Positions 14,291 to 22,608 of a stretch of DNA of 24,613 bases are shown one piece after another. The notes under the pieces are model-generated. The model saw nothing but the letters and a program-made list of their open reading frames with translations, was not told the origin of the DNA and did not search any database. The stretch's first letter is position 1, and each line of letters begins with the position of its first letter. The DNA comes from JAAEQG01 sp023133475 (GTDB lineage: Bacteria > Planctomycetota > Phycisphaerae > UBA1845), in assembly GCA_030631415.1 (NCBI GenBank), contig DAOVLE010000050.1, forward strand, positions 1-24,613, in the 5' to 3' direction. The position numbers were made by a program, and so were the translations under genes.

Positions 14291-15592
14291 CTACAAGGCC
14301 TGAGCCTTAACCCACTCGGTGGACACGGACTTCGGGCGGGTGATGGCTGTCCCCATCGCCCGGTTCAGGACCAACTGTGCCAGCATGCCCATCGCCCGCG
14401 AAACCGAGAACAAAACGGTATAGTACGGGAACTCGGTCAGGCCGAAGTGGTACAGCAACGCACCGGACCCGGCATCGACGTTGGGCCAACAATTGGCAAT
14501 GGGTGCCTTGCCGGCCTTTACACGCTCCTCGGAGAACTCCTGCAATACCTTCGGAATGACGTCGTACACGCGAGAGACGGTCTGGAACACCGCGTTGTCC
14601 GCCAGATATTCCTTGCCGAACTCGAGGAAACCGGCATAACGCGGATCGGTCACGCGCAAAACGGCATGGCCATAGCCTGGAATCACCTTGCCGCTGCGCA
14701 AGGTCTCGAAGGCGAATTCGCTCAACTGCTTCTCGGTCGGAACCCCACCGAACTTGTCCATCGTCTGGATAATCCAGTCGAGGCACTCCTGGTTGGCCAA
14801 CCCGTGCAGTGGGCCGGCCAAACCGTTCAAGCCCGCCGACACCGCGTAGTACGGGTCGGACAAGGCTGAACCCACCGTATGGCAGGTATTGGCGGACACA
14901 TTCCCGCCTTCGTGGTCGGCGTGGAAATTCAGGTACAACCGCATCAGCTTGGCGAAGCTGCCGGTCGGGTCAGCCAAGCCCAGCATGTTGGCGTAGTTGG
15001 CACCCCAGTCCAGGCCTTGGGTCCACGGAATCAGGTCGCCCTTGTTGTAGCGAATGCGATAGACACCGGCAGCCAGCGACGGGAGCCTGGCCAGCAAAAC
15101 CAGGCTGTCCTCCAGGGCGGGGACCCAATACTCAGCCTTGGTCATCCCCTTGTCGTACCACTGGCGGAACACGCTCTCCTTTTCCATAACCAGGATTCCG
15201 GTGTTGAGCATGCACATGGGGTGGCTGTCCGGGGGCATGGCCTGGAGCACGTCCCAGACGTACTCGGGCACCTGGGCCCGCTTGTTGTAGTCTTGCAGGA
15301 GGGCCGCCTTGGCGTCGTCGTCGGGAAGGTCGCCGGTCAACAGGAGGAAGAACACCTCCTCAGGCCAAAGGTGCTTGATCTCCAGAAGCGGGTGCCCACG
15401 GACAATGAGGCCTTTGTCGGGCTCCACCACCGACGTATCGCAAATCATCCCCTTGACACCGCGCATGCCTCCGTATGCCTGGGTCACGGTGACCTCGGAT
15501 ATAACCTTGGCACCTGCGGTCTTTTTCACTTTTGCGATTTCCTCGCGCCAACCCGGAATCTTCTTCGCCAGAATCTCTTGTAATGTTGCCAT
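14291..15592 (-). CDS. Citrate synthase, mitochondrial-like type
   Basis: Protein of 433 residues that condenses acetyl-CoA and oxaloacetate to citrate and CoA at the entry of the TCA cycle, in the cytoplasm. All three catalytic residues are in place: H263 in GPLHGLANQE, H309 in IPGYGHAVLR and D373 in CWPNVDAGSGALLYHFGL. The blocks HADHEGGNVSANTCHTVGSA and SDPYYAVSAGLNGLAGPLHG match the eukaryotic-type enzyme (also found in Geobacter, Bacteroidetes and Planctomycetota) and not the NADH-regulated E. coli type. The start is supported by GAGGAG about 6 nt upstream. It appears monocistronic, with a hairpin terminator behind and a perfect palindrome in the leader or promoter region. Confidence 0.97.
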   Translation of the reverse strand: MATLQEILAKKIPGWREEIAKVKKTAGAKVISEVTVTQAYGGMRGVKGMICDTSVVEPDKGLIVRGHPLLEIKHLWPEEVFFLLLTGDLPDDDAKAALLQDYNKRAQVPEYVWDVLQAMPPDSHPMCMLNTGILVMEKESVFRQWYDKGMTKAEYWVPALEDSLVLLARLPSLAAGVYRIRYNKGDLIPWTQGLDWGANYANMLGLADPTGSFAKLMRLYLNFHADHEGGNVSANTCHTVGSALSDPYYAVSAGLNGLAGPLHGLANQECLDWIIQTMDKFGGVPTEKQLSEFAFETLRSGKVIPGYGHAVLRVTDPRYAGFLEFGKEYLADNAVFQTVSRVYDVIPKVLQEFSEERVKAGKAPIANCWPNVDAGSGALLYHFGLTEFPYYTVLFSVSRAMGMLAQLVLNRAMGTAITRPKSVSTEWVKAQAL

Positions 15593-15636
15593 ATAACTCT
15601 CCTCAGCTTTGTAAAGAAACGATCACAAGCTATCCG

Positions 15637-15667
15637 CCATTTGCCCTCAGACGTTTAGGGCAAATGG
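15637..15667 (-). promoter_or_regulatory. Candidate operator or leader hairpin of citrate synthase
   Basis: Perfect 11-bp arms CCATTTGCCCT (15637-15647) and AGGGCAAATGG (15657-15667) flank a 9-bp spacer, 45-75 bp upstream of the citrate synthase ATG. A third half-like word, CCCATTTGCCG, lies further upstream at about 15709-15719. The arms do not resemble the window's dispersed repeat families, so a regulator site or an mRNA leader stem is likely. Confidence 0.5.
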
Positions 15668-15744
15668 TCGAATAAATGAGGTCATACCACAATTCGCGTC
15701 GGCTGCAACCCATTTGCCGCATCTTTTTGGTAAGTGTAGTAAGT

Positions 15745-15765
15745 GTAGGGCGGGTTTCACCCGCC
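15745..15765 (+). repeat. GGCGGGTTTCACCCGCC hairpin repeat
   Basis: GTAG plus a 7-bp stem GGCGGGT/ACCCGCC with a 3-nt loop. It belongs to the family found at 20079, 22135, 23838, 23891 and 23948. Confidence 0.75.
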
Positions 15766-15773
15766 GCAAGCCT

Positions 15774-15978
15774 GGGTGGCCCATGGCTTTAGCCGTGGGG
15801 AACGCGAATTGCATCAGGTATTCGCGTCCCCCACCGCTAAAGAGACTGTCGATTTAGTCTGTAGCGTCGCCCCTTGTGGGCGGCGCACCCTCGTTTCTCG
15901 TCACCCACAAGGGGTGACGCTACATTGGGGGTCGCTCCGAACGACTAAATCGACAGCCCCTAAAGCGATGGGCCACCC
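15774..15978 (+). repeat. GGGTGGCCCAT/ATGGGCCACCC palindromic element, interrupted
   Basis: The outer arms GGGTGGCCCATGG (from 15774) and CGATGGGCCACCC (to 15978) enclose an inner hairpin CTTTAGC...GTGGGGAACGCGAAT / ATTCGCGTCCCCCAC...GCTAAAG (15787-15842). An uninterrupted relative is at 20707-20787. Here the right arm is split after CTAAAG at 15842 by a second element. These elements, with the hairpin at 15745, account for most of the gap 15593-16033. Confidence 0.85.
15843..15965 (+). mobile_element. Nested MITE-like element with 14-bp TIRs and CTAAAG target duplication
   Basis: The element body is 15843-15959. Terminal inverted repeats CTGTCGATTTAGTC lie at 15846-15859 and 15943-15956. 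A second inner inverted repeat (21-bp arms, 20 matches, 15860-15880 and 15904-15924) starts TGTAGCGTC. The word CTAAAG flanks it on both sides (15837-15842 and 15960-15965), as expected for a 5-6-bp target-site duplication. Removing the element and one copy restores the uninterrupted palindrome ACCGCTAAAGCGATGGG seen in sister copies. It has no coding capacity, so it would need a transposase supplied from elsewhere. Confidence 0.8.
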
Positions 15979-16033
15979 GCCGCTCCCTTACGGTCGCGGT
16001 ACTGATCTGTTGGCTGCGCCGGGATAATGCGCG

Positions 16034-17761
16034 TCAGCGATCGGGTCCTTGCTCTTCAGAACGCAGGAGCTTGGCGGCTCCGACTTCCTCGAAGCGGCTC
16101 AGGTCGGTCCAGAAAGTCCCGTCCCCGGCGAAGAACAGGCGGATGGATTCCGGCTCAAAGTTCTCCGCGAAGGTGTACAGGTTGAACGCCTGTGGGCTGC
16201 CGAAGGCCTCCACGAGCAGTTTGTACCCGTCAGCCTCAGCCTGCTTTCCCATCTTCTCGACGTCGGTGCGTGCCCTGCCCAGGATTTCGATGCGCTGAGC
16301 ATCCAGTTGAGCAACCTCCTGTTGGATGCCCGCCACATCCAGCGCCGCCCGGGCGTCGATCTCCGCCGCCGACTTCTCCGCCTCGGCGCCGATCTGGGCC
16401 ACCATGACACGGGTTTGGGCAGAGATGGTTTCCCTGGCAATGTCCACCTTCTTGCGGACCTCCTCGAGTTCAGCCTTGGTGCCGGCAGCCTCACGCTGCT
16501 TCTGCATGGTCAACCGCCTTTCGATGGCGATGTAGCTTTCTTGGATCGTCCGCTTGAGGTCCTCGGTGACCTCCCCGCCCGCGACGCCGGCTGACGGGGC
16601 GTGCACCTCGATCTCACGCACCAATGCCAGCAACACCTCGATGTTCTTCCCGCGGCACACCCGTTGCAGCTCAGCCGTCAAAGCCATCTGAAACTTCTCA
16701 CGCTTTTCACCGTGGATGAAATCGCGGGCTGCGTAGGTCGAACCGATGTTCCGGCAAATCGACCGAAGCTGCGGGCCAATGACCTTGTCCAACACCCGAT
16801 CAATGTTGCCGTAGGTGTTGATGATCTCGGCTGCGTGCGTCGGATCGATGCCCCATACTACCGTCACCCCGACGCGAATGGTGTAGCCGGTGTCCGAGGG
16901 AAACGCGATACGCAGGTTTGAGGCCTCGCTGATTTTGGTCTGCGAATACTCATTGAATCCGATCTCGATCAGGGTGACCTTCTGGAGCTTCGGGTTGATA
17001 AAGTACACCCCGGGTTGCAAGACATCGCGCAGCGTGCCCCGCTGTCCCGGTTCGGCGAGGGGACGAACGAGGCTGGTTGCTTCGTCGATGTTCTGCTGGG
17101 TGGATTCCTCTTCCACCTCAATCGAGGCGGTTGCACCAGTCGATTCAGGCAACATCCCGGTCGGGCCCACCTCGGCCTCTCCGCCGAAAAGGTTGGTCAC
17201 CACACCCACGAACCCGGCGGGGATGACCACGGCAGGAGATAAATCCACCTCATACACGTAGGGATTGATCTTGTAGGTTCCCGGTGTGAGGACTTCGCGG
17301 AGAATTCCCCGGTAGCCGGACTCGCGATTGACAATGACCCGCCCGTCGGGCGGTTCGGTGCCGATCTTGCGGGTGACCACGCCGATCTCGGGGAACTCGC
17401 CCTTGAACTTGAATTTTCCCGCTCGCAGCTCGTTGCGCTGATGTTCATCCAGCGAGGGAATCCATTCCCACGTCTCGGGATTGCCCGCTGGAACCACAGC
17501 CAGGTCCTTGAGCTTATACTGCCAGGTGATGGGGTTTAGAAAATGTCGTCCAGGCCCCAGCACCTCCATCTGAATGCCTTTCTGCCCCGGTTCGGTGGCT
17601 ACCAACTGTCCCTCGGGAAGCTGCCTGCCGCTCTTGCGAATCAGCACCGCGCACTTGTCCTCGGGCACGTAGACGCGACAGGTAAACCACACGATTGCCA
17701 AAATGCCAACCGTCAACAGAAAAACCGCCCCGACTGCCAACATAACCAGACGCCGAATCAT
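16034..17761 (-). CDS. Large SPFH/band-7 (flotillin-like) membrane protein, second of pair
   Basis: Protein of 575 residues. One N-terminal membrane helix (about 7-27, LAVGAVFLLTVGILAIVW) is followed by repeated beta modules of the form GxRGxxREVLxPGxYxINPY (near 155, 240 and elsewhere). An SPFH domain at about 255-400 contains YTIRVGVTVVWGIDPTHAAE, and a long Ala/Glu-rich coiled coil follows (about 405-500, including REAAGTKAELEEVRKKVDIA). The tail contains EAFGSPQAFNLYTFAENF. SPFH proteins form large oligomeric cages or microdomains on membranes. The start overlaps the upstream SPFH gene by 4 nt (ATGA), so the two are co-translated. It is larger than usual flotillins because of the extra N-terminal modules. 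Partner or cargo is unknown. Confidence 0.88.
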   Translation of the reverse strand: MIRRLVMLAVGAVFLLTVGILAIVWFTCRVYVPEDKCAVLIRKSGRQLPEGQLVATEPGQKGIQMEVLGPGRHFLNPITWQYKLKDLAVVPAGNPETWEWIPSLDEHQRNELRAGKFKFKGEFPEIGVVTRKIGTEPPDGRVIVNRESGYRGILREVLTPGTYKINPYVYEVDLSPAVVIPAGFVGVVTNLFGGEAEVGPTGMLPESTGATASIEVEEESTQQNIDEATSLVRPLAEPGQRGTLRDVLQPGVYFINPKLQKVTLIEIGFNEYSQTKISEASNLRIAFPSDTGYTIRVGVTVVWGIDPTHAAEIINTYGNIDRVLDKVIGPQLRSICRNIGSTYAARDFIHGEKREKFQMALTAELQRVCRGKNIEVLLALVREIEVHAPSAGVAGGEVTEDLKRTIQESYIAIERRLTMQKQREAAGTKAELEEVRKKVDIARETISAQTRVMVAQIGAEAEKSAAEIDARAALDVAGIQQEVAQLDAQRIEILGRARTDVEKMGKQAEADGYKLLVEAFGSPQAFNLYTFAENFEPESIRLFFAGDGTFWTDLSRFEEVGAAKLLRSEEQGPDR

Positions 17762-19347
17762 TGGGCACCTCCCTTCACCGGTGCTGCCGGGTAGTCCTGA
17801 AACTGCCTGAAGATTTCCGCAAAAGGCCCCTCGGTATTGGACAGGATCGACCGAATCGAGGGGGCAATTTTTTCGAGGAATAACCGCTGGGCGTAGGTCG
17901 TCCCGTCCCCGAACGCCTCCACGGCGTTCTTGAGCGGTTCAGCACGGGCCTGATACTCCATCAGCACCACGTTGGCCTTCGCCCGCCCGCGGGCCAGCAC
18001 CGCAGCCGCCTCCTTTTCGGCAGCCTGCAACGCCAACTTGGCGACCTCCAGTTCGCGGTTGGCGCGGGTTACCGCCACGACCTTGCGCTGTTCAGCCTGC
18101 TTGGTAATCGTGACCACCGTGCGACGCGCGTCGCCGATGGCTTTGTTCTGCTCTTGCAGTTCCTCTTGGGTGACAAGTTCCGCCTGAGCCCGGGCCTCTT
18201 CCTTCTGGTTGTTGTAGCGATCGACTTCCTGGTCAGCCTGCTCACGCTGGCTGATCAGGGCGGCGATTTCAACCGGTGGTTGGATATCCCGCACCAGGGC
18301 GTCTCGGATATCGATACCCTGCCTCTTGCACTTCTCACGGACTTCCAAAAGCAGGCGATCCTGAAAGGCTGTGCGGGTCTTGCCGCTGATAAATTCACAA
18401 GCCTGGAGCTTGCTGCCCTGAATCCGCGAGATGCTGCGGGCATTGGGCAGGATGATCTTGTTCAGAATATCCTCTTCGTCACCGTAGGCGACGGTCACCT
18501 CCGCCTCGTGATCCTTGAGAATCTTCCATTCGATGGTGCCTTCGATCGTAATCGTGAAGCTGTCGTTGGATGGAAAGTGAATCGCTTCTGAGCCGAGCAT
18601 GTCGTACTTGTGGCTGCGGACGTCGACAATCTCGATCCGCTTGAGATAGGGGTTGTAATACTCCAGCCCCGGTTGCAAAACCGTTCGCTGCACGCCCTTT
18701 TCGCCCGGTTCCACCGTGTAGGTGTTCTTCTTCACCGGGTCCGTCCCGCTGAGCAGCGTCACCACGCCCACGTGACCTTCGGGAATCCAGACGGATGGGA
18801 ATCGCTGGACGTCGTAGGCCAACCTGTTGATGTTATATCGCCCCGGCCGCAGAATCTTTGCCACCGGCCCGCGTTCGTCGGGTTGGGTGGCCACCGTCTT
18901 GGGGAATGGAAGCGGCTTGCCGAACCTGCGGATCAGCACGCCCATCTCGTTTTGCTTGATAATGGTGGCGTACATCTTGATCCGTTTGTACGAGTACGGA
19001 TTCGGGAAGTAGCGCCCTTCGGTGAGCACCTCGTAGCGAACACCTTTGTATCCATTGCGGATTGCTTCCTCGCTTTTGCCGGTCTTTTGGGCGATGGCTT
19101 TGACCAGTTCGGGGTAGAGCATGACTTGGTCGCCGAACTCGTCGGCCAGTTCCGCCGGCAGAGTCTTGCCGGTCTTGTTCACCAGCACGAGAATCTCGTT
19201 GGCGTTGACCTCCACGCGCACGACAAACCAGAACACCAGAAAAATAAGCACAGCCAAAGCCGGCACCCCGACGATCAGCGGCCCAATCCAGAGCTTGTAT
19301 CGCCTTGGAATTGGCGGGTATACCGTTGGGTCTGTTGCCTGAGACAT
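17758..19347 (-). CDS. Large SPFH/band-7 (flotillin-like) membrane protein, first of pair
   Basis: Protein of 529 residues. A proline-rich N-terminus (PTVYPPIPRRYK) precedes one membrane helix (about 21-44). Modules of the type GxxGVRYEVLTEGRYFPNPY and GEKGVQRTVLQPGLEYYNPY follow. The SPFH domain at about 250-380 contains FTITIEGTIEWKILKDHEAE. A coiled-coil region (about 375-480) contains EEARAQAELVTQEELQEQNK, and the end is EKIAPSIRSILSNTEGPF. It is paralogous to the next gene, with which it overlaps by 4 nt, so a heteromeric assembly is the simplest reading. The zinc-ribbon membrane protein gene lies 132 bp upstream. That gap holds the small palindrome CCCGCGCAATTGTGCGGG. Function beyond scaffolding is not visible. 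Confidence 0.88.
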   Translation of the reverse strand: MSQATDPTVYPPIPRRYKLWIGPLIVGVPALAVLIFLVFWFVVRVEVNANEILVLVNKTGKTLPAELADEFGDQVMLYPELVKAIAQKTGKSEEAIRNGYKGVRYEVLTEGRYFPNPYSYKRIKMYATIIKQNEMGVLIRRFGKPLPFPKTVATQPDERGPVAKILRPGRYNINRLAYDVQRFPSVWIPEGHVGVVTLLSGTDPVKKNTYTVEPGEKGVQRTVLQPGLEYYNPYLKRIEIVDVRSHKYDMLGSEAIHFPSNDSFTITIEGTIEWKILKDHEAEVTVAYGDEEDILNKIILPNARSISRIQGSKLQACEFISGKTRTAFQDRLLLEVREKCKRQGIDIRDALVRDIQPPVEIAALISQREQADQEVDRYNNQKEEARAQAELVTQEELQEQNKAIGDARRTVVTITKQAEQRKVVAVTRANRELEVAKLALQAAEKEAAAVLARGRAKANVVLMEYQARAEPLKNAVEAFGDGTTYAQRLFLEKIAPSIRSILSNTEGPFAEIFRQFQDYPAAPVKGGAQ

Positions 19348-19479
19348 AATGTATTTCCTTTCAAAGAAAGTGGTTCACTCGATCCGTTGTCTGCCAGGGT
19401 TCCCGCGCAATTGTGCGGGGGAAGCATCCACGCAGGTATTCGCCCATTGTCGTTGATTATTCGACGGGTGGCCCATGCG

Positions 19480-19710
19480 TCACGGAGCCCTGGTGCCGTC
19501 ATCAGTCAATTCCTGCCCGCACTGACCGCAAAAGCGTGCGTGGCTGGGGTTCGCCTTGTGACATCGAGAGCACATCTTTGCCGGTCCCTGGTCATGCCGC
19601 CCCTGCGTGGGGCGCGACAACACGAACAGGGCGAAGGCGAGAAAGAACGCAATCACAAATAGAACGATAGCAGTCATCACTGTAACCAACATAAACTGCC
19701 GGTTCCTCAC
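19480..19710 (-). CDS. Small membrane protein with C-terminal zinc ribbon
   Basis: Protein of 76 residues with one transmembrane helix (about 12-32, MTAIVLFVIAFFLAFALFVL). A zinc ribbon with two cysteine pairs follows: CSRCHKANPSHARFCGQCG. The start is uncertain. GTG at 19710 has no ribosome site; ATG at 19692 (70 residues) has GAGG 12 nt upstream. It is co-oriented with the SPFH pair and probably belongs to the same operon, although the 132-bp gap leaves room for a separate promoter. It may be an accessory of the SPFH assembly. I recognise no named family beyond the zinc-ribbon fold. Confidence 0.7.
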   Translation of the reverse strand: MRNRQFMLVTVMTAIVLFVIAFFLAFALFVLSRPTQGRHDQGPAKMCSRCHKANPSHARFCGQCGQELTDDGTRAP

Positions 19711-19796
19711 AATAATAATCGGCCAGTGGAAGTATATCTCACCTTTGCAATTGTCGCACTTATAAAAGCCCGAAAGGTTTGGAAGCCCAGGGCAAC

Positions 19797-20013
19797 CGCA
19801 TCTAATTCACTGCGGAACACGCGGAAAATGGAAAATGGAAAATTAAAAATGGAAAATGTGGGGTTGGCGGCGTTGTTCAGTTTCGACTCTTCCCCCTTTA
19901 TCCTCATCTCTTCTCGCTCTTCTCTGCGGTCTCTGCGTCTCTGCGTTCATGAATAATCCAGGTTTAGCGACGACAAGTCCGCAGCGTTTAGCGGCGACCC
20001 GAAGGGGAGCGTG
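19797..20013 (+). repeat. Left arm of ~200-bp inverted repeat flanking the glycosyltransferase
   Basis: The reverse complement of this segment matches 22190-22365 over most of its length. Shared words include GCATCTAATTCAC, TGTGGGGTTGGCGGCGTTG, TTTCGACTCTTCCCCCTTTA, GTTCATGAATAATCCAGG and GTTTAGCGGCGACCC. This arm carries two extra pieces: about 20 bp between two CGCTAAAC words, and extra CTCTGCG repeats. It includes a TGGAAAA-rich run at 19825-19860. It fills the gap 19711-20149 together with the hairpin at 20079. Confidence 0.88.
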
Positions 20014-20078
20014 GAGCGTGGAACGTGGAACGTGAAGAATGGAGCGTGAAAAACGGAGAAAACGGCGTAATCACAATT

Positions 20079-20099
20079 GTAGGGCGGGTTCCACCCGCC
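20079..20099 (+). repeat. GTAGGGCGGGTTCCACCCGCC hairpin repeat
   Basis: Stem GGCGGGT/ACCCGCC with a TCC loop, immediately downstream (minus-strand sense) of the glycosyltransferase gene. An identical copy at 22135-22155 lies just upstream of that gene. Confidence 0.8.
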
Positions 20100-20149
20100 G
20101 TTGTGGCATCGCGCAGCGGGTAACACTTGTCCCCACATCCATTCATGTG

Positions 20150-22021
20150 TCACGGGGCACCAGGGGGGATTACTTCGATCAATTCAAAACGGGCGTTCCC
20201 ACGGATGCCCTTGATCGTGTGCAGCAGGCGCCCACCGGAGATGTCCCCAGGCCGCCCGACGATCAGCACACGTTGCCGGGGATGCTTGCGAAAATGCTCA
20301 GCCAACACCCGCGGATCGGTGCTGAACGTGAAAGGCCCCATGGACTCGACATAGTGAAAGCCGTGCTGCGGCTGACGATAGCCGACGGTCTTCCCCCAAG
20401 CCTGGAACGTCTCCGGCTCGATCGGCATATAAGCCAACACATAAATGTAAGGGTGCAGATTGGCCCATTGGTGCTCGTTCGAGGCGTGGTCCGAAATGAA
20501 GATGCGATCGTAATCCGTCCAGCAGTCACGCAGGAAAAAAACCGCATCCCGCAAATCGGTCTGGTACAGGTAGGTCATGCCCGGCTGACGCACGAATACG
20601 AAATAGTGCGACATGGACCATGCCGCATTCGCCAAAATCACCGCCAGGAGTAAGCTGCATACCACTAGTGCTCTGCCGCGATTGATTCGATGGATCACCG
20701 ACGTATGGGTGGCCCATCGCTTTAGCGGTGGGGGACACGAATGGTCAGCCGATTCGCGTCCCCCACGGCTAAAGCCATGGGCCACCCCCTGCTTACTATG
20801 CAGGCTGGAAGCCTGCGCTACAGGGTTTATCGACAGCCGCCTTCCGCCCAACCAGTGCCATGACGTCAGGCCGGCGATACCGATGGCGGCGATCCATTGG
20901 AAGACACCGATCCCGCAGGCTGCCCGGTTGGTATGAGGGCCGTCGGTGCAAAGAGCCGACGCCAGAGGATGCAGCAACAACCACGCCAGAATCAGGGCAT
21001 AGACACGATTGCACTTCCACCGATGCCACATGAAAACCAGACCAGCCAAAATCAGCGGCAGCATATACCAGTTGAGTTGCCCGACGTGGGGCGTCGAGGA
21101 CAGGGCGGAGGTGTCGCCTCTGATGAATAACCAGGTCGGCCCGAAATGGGCCAGGTATTGCACGCCGGCCTGCTTCAACGCATCAGCCAAAGTCAATCCC
21201 TGATGGAACAGCGAGACATACTCAGCGCGGTTGTTCACACTGGACCATTGGGTGACGGTAAGGTAGGCCAACGGGGCGATCACCACCAGAAAGGCGACCA
21301 CACCCGCCATCAGGGCGATTCTCGATGTCGGATCGCGCAGGATTCGCCACCATAGGCTCCGATAAATCAACGCACCAGCCAACAACATGGCCGGCACAAA
21401 CGGCTTCATCGAGCCATAACAGTACAGCCCCAATCCCACCACCACCCCAAACCCGACCATCCACCCCCAGCGCAAGCGCAGTGGGGACGCGGAGTCACCG
21501 GTCGGCCTGCCCAAGGGCCAACCGGAACAGGACAACATCAGCAATGCGAGGATAGTGAACACTGGTGTCAGTGCACTTTCGTGCCCGAAGCGGCTCATGC
21601 GAATATGCCACGGGGAAAGCGCCAGCAGCAGCGCCGCCCACAACGCAGCCTGCCGACCACAAACCCGGCTGACCACCAGATAGAAGCAGCCGACGGCCAG
21701 GACTCCACAACCCGCCGCCGGCAAACGGGTGACAAGGTCGAAACGCTCTGGCCCCAGCAGAACCAGGAATGGCATGGTCATATAAGCATATAGGGCGGGG
21801 CGATGGTCGCCCTTGCCGAAGGCTTCCAGCAGCACCGGCCAGGATTCTCCCCAACGGTCCTTGCCGGTCTCCAGCAGGCAGTAGGCATCGTATCCGTTGC
21901 TGGCTTCGTCGGGAATAAGCGCCGGCGGTGCTTGCGACAGGCCGATCAGACGGGTAGCGGCGGATAATACAAGCACCGCCCCGAGTAACACCATCGCAGA
22001 CTTCCAACCAGTATCCAGCAT
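20150..22021 (-). CDS. Polytopic membrane glycosyltransferase (GT39/PMT-ArnT-like)
   Basis: Protein of 623 residues. The first helix (MVLLGAVLVLSAATRL) is followed by the loop QAPPALIPDEASNGYDAYCL, with the acidic residues typical of the first periplasmic loop of the GT-C superfamily. About ten hydrophobic helices follow, including WAALLLALSPWHIRMSRFGH and a C-terminal soluble part of about 160 residues. Members use polyprenyl-phosphate sugars to modify proteins or lipids in the periplasm. The start was set at 22021 because upstream codons (to 22171) are translated hairpin repeats. No clear ribosome site is visible. Residues about 400-438 are encoded by palindromic repeats kept in frame. The gene lies alone between long inverted repeats. 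Substrate is unknown. Confidence 0.85.
   Translation of the reverse strand: MLDTGWKSAMVLLGAVLVLSAATRLIGLSQAPPALIPDEASNGYDAYCLLETGKDRWGESWPVLLEAFGKGDHRPALYAYMTMPFLVLLGPERFDLVTRLPAAGCGVLAVGCFYLVVSRVCGRQAALWAALLLALSPWHIRMSRFGHESALTPVFTILALLMLSCSGWPLGRPTGDSASPLRLRWGWMVGFGVVVGLGLYCYGSMKPFVPAMLLAGALIYRSLWWRILRDPTSRIALMAGVVAFLVVIAPLAYLTVTQWSSVNNRAEYVSLFHQGLTLADALKQAGVQYLAHFGPTWLFIRGDTSALSSTPHVGQLNWYMLPLILAGLVFMWHRWKCNRVYALILAWLLLHPLASALCTDGPHTNRAACGIGVFQWIAAIGIAGLTSWHWLGGRRLSINPVAQASSLHSKQGVAHGFSRGGRESADHSCPPPLKRWATHTSVIHRINRGRALVVCSLLLAVILANAAWSMSHYFVFVRQPGMTYLYQTDLRDAVFFLRDCWTDYDRIFISDHASNEHQWANLHPYIYVLAYMPIEPETFQAWGKTVGYRQPQHGFHYVESMGPFTFSTDPRVLAEHFRKHPRQRVLIVGRPGDISGGRLLHTIKGIRGNARFELIEVIPPGAP
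20707..20824 (-). repeat. Two palindromic repeats translated inside the glycosyltransferase
   Basis: 20707-20787 is an 81-bp palindromic element (arms GGGTGGCCCATCGCTTTAG and CTAAAGCCATGGGCCACCC), exactly 27 codons. 20801-20824 carries CAGGCTGGAAGCCTG and the word CTGTAGCGCAGG on the other strand. Read in the gene's frame they give VAQASSLHSK and VAHGFSRGGRE...PPPLKRWATHTS, a polar loop between hydrophobic helices. Confidence 0.85.
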
Positions 22022-22071
22022 GTGAATGATTTTACCGGACCAGCGCAGGATGGAAAAGGAGGCGTTTTGCC

Positions 22072-22155
22072 GTAGGGTGGGTGGAACCTCGCGGAGCGAG
22101 GTGGAACCCACCAACCAGAAACGTGTCCAAAGTTGTAGGGCGGGTTCCACCCGCC
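22072..22155 (+). repeat. Two hairpin repeats upstream of the glycosyltransferase
   Basis: 22072-22112 has arms GGTGGGT/ACCCACC, inner stem CCTCGC/GCGAGG and a GGA/GGA mismatch. 22135-22155 is the GTAGGGCGGGT...ACCCGCC hairpin. They occupy what would be the promoter and leader of the glycosyltransferase. Confidence 0.85.
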
Positions 22156-22189
22156 GTTCAGTCTGCACCATGTTTCACGCTCCCTTCTA

Positions 22190-22365
<176 letters not shown>

Positions 22366-22403
22366 ATAGCCTTGCAGAATGTCCCAATTCCTCGAATAAA
22401 CCG

Positions 22404-22432
22404 TTGACACACTGCTGGTTTTTAGCTAAACT
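22404..22432 (+). promoter_or_regulatory. Sigma-70-like promoter upstream of the PEP-CTERM gene
   Basis: Consensus -35 TTGACA at 22404-22409, a 17-bp spacer and -10 TAAACT at 22427-22432. Transcription from here would give the PEP-CTERM mRNA a leader of about 500 nt containing all the repeats at 22609-22827. A closer promoter after the repeats cannot be excluded. Confidence 0.5.
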
Positions 22433-22608
22433 CACAGCACGTTCGGGAGGAAACAGGTCAGAGAGAGAGCTGTGGTCTTTGCCCGGCAGTTTTCATGGAG
22501 ATTGCTGGTGGGCAGAGGGGTTTAGCTTTGGAGCCTGCCGTTGAACCATTAGGAGGGGTTTGCGGAGGGGCGGCGCTTGGTCGTCAAGTCAGGCCATAAC
22601 TAAAGGCG

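Noticed and set aside
19403..19420. Palindrome CCCGCGCAATTGTGCGGG as a terminator or operator between the zinc-ribbon and SPFH genes
   Set aside because: Small, with one mismatch and no T-run; kept only as a remark in the SPFH entry.
22022..22171. 50-residue N-terminal extension of the glycosyltransferase
   Set aside because: The extension is translated hairpin repeats, and the membrane protein begins naturally at MLDTGWKSAMVLL.
22495..22599. 34-residue frame in the PEP-CTERM leader
   Set aside because: No good ribosome site and a low-complexity Gly-rich translation; could be a leader peptide but nothing supports it.
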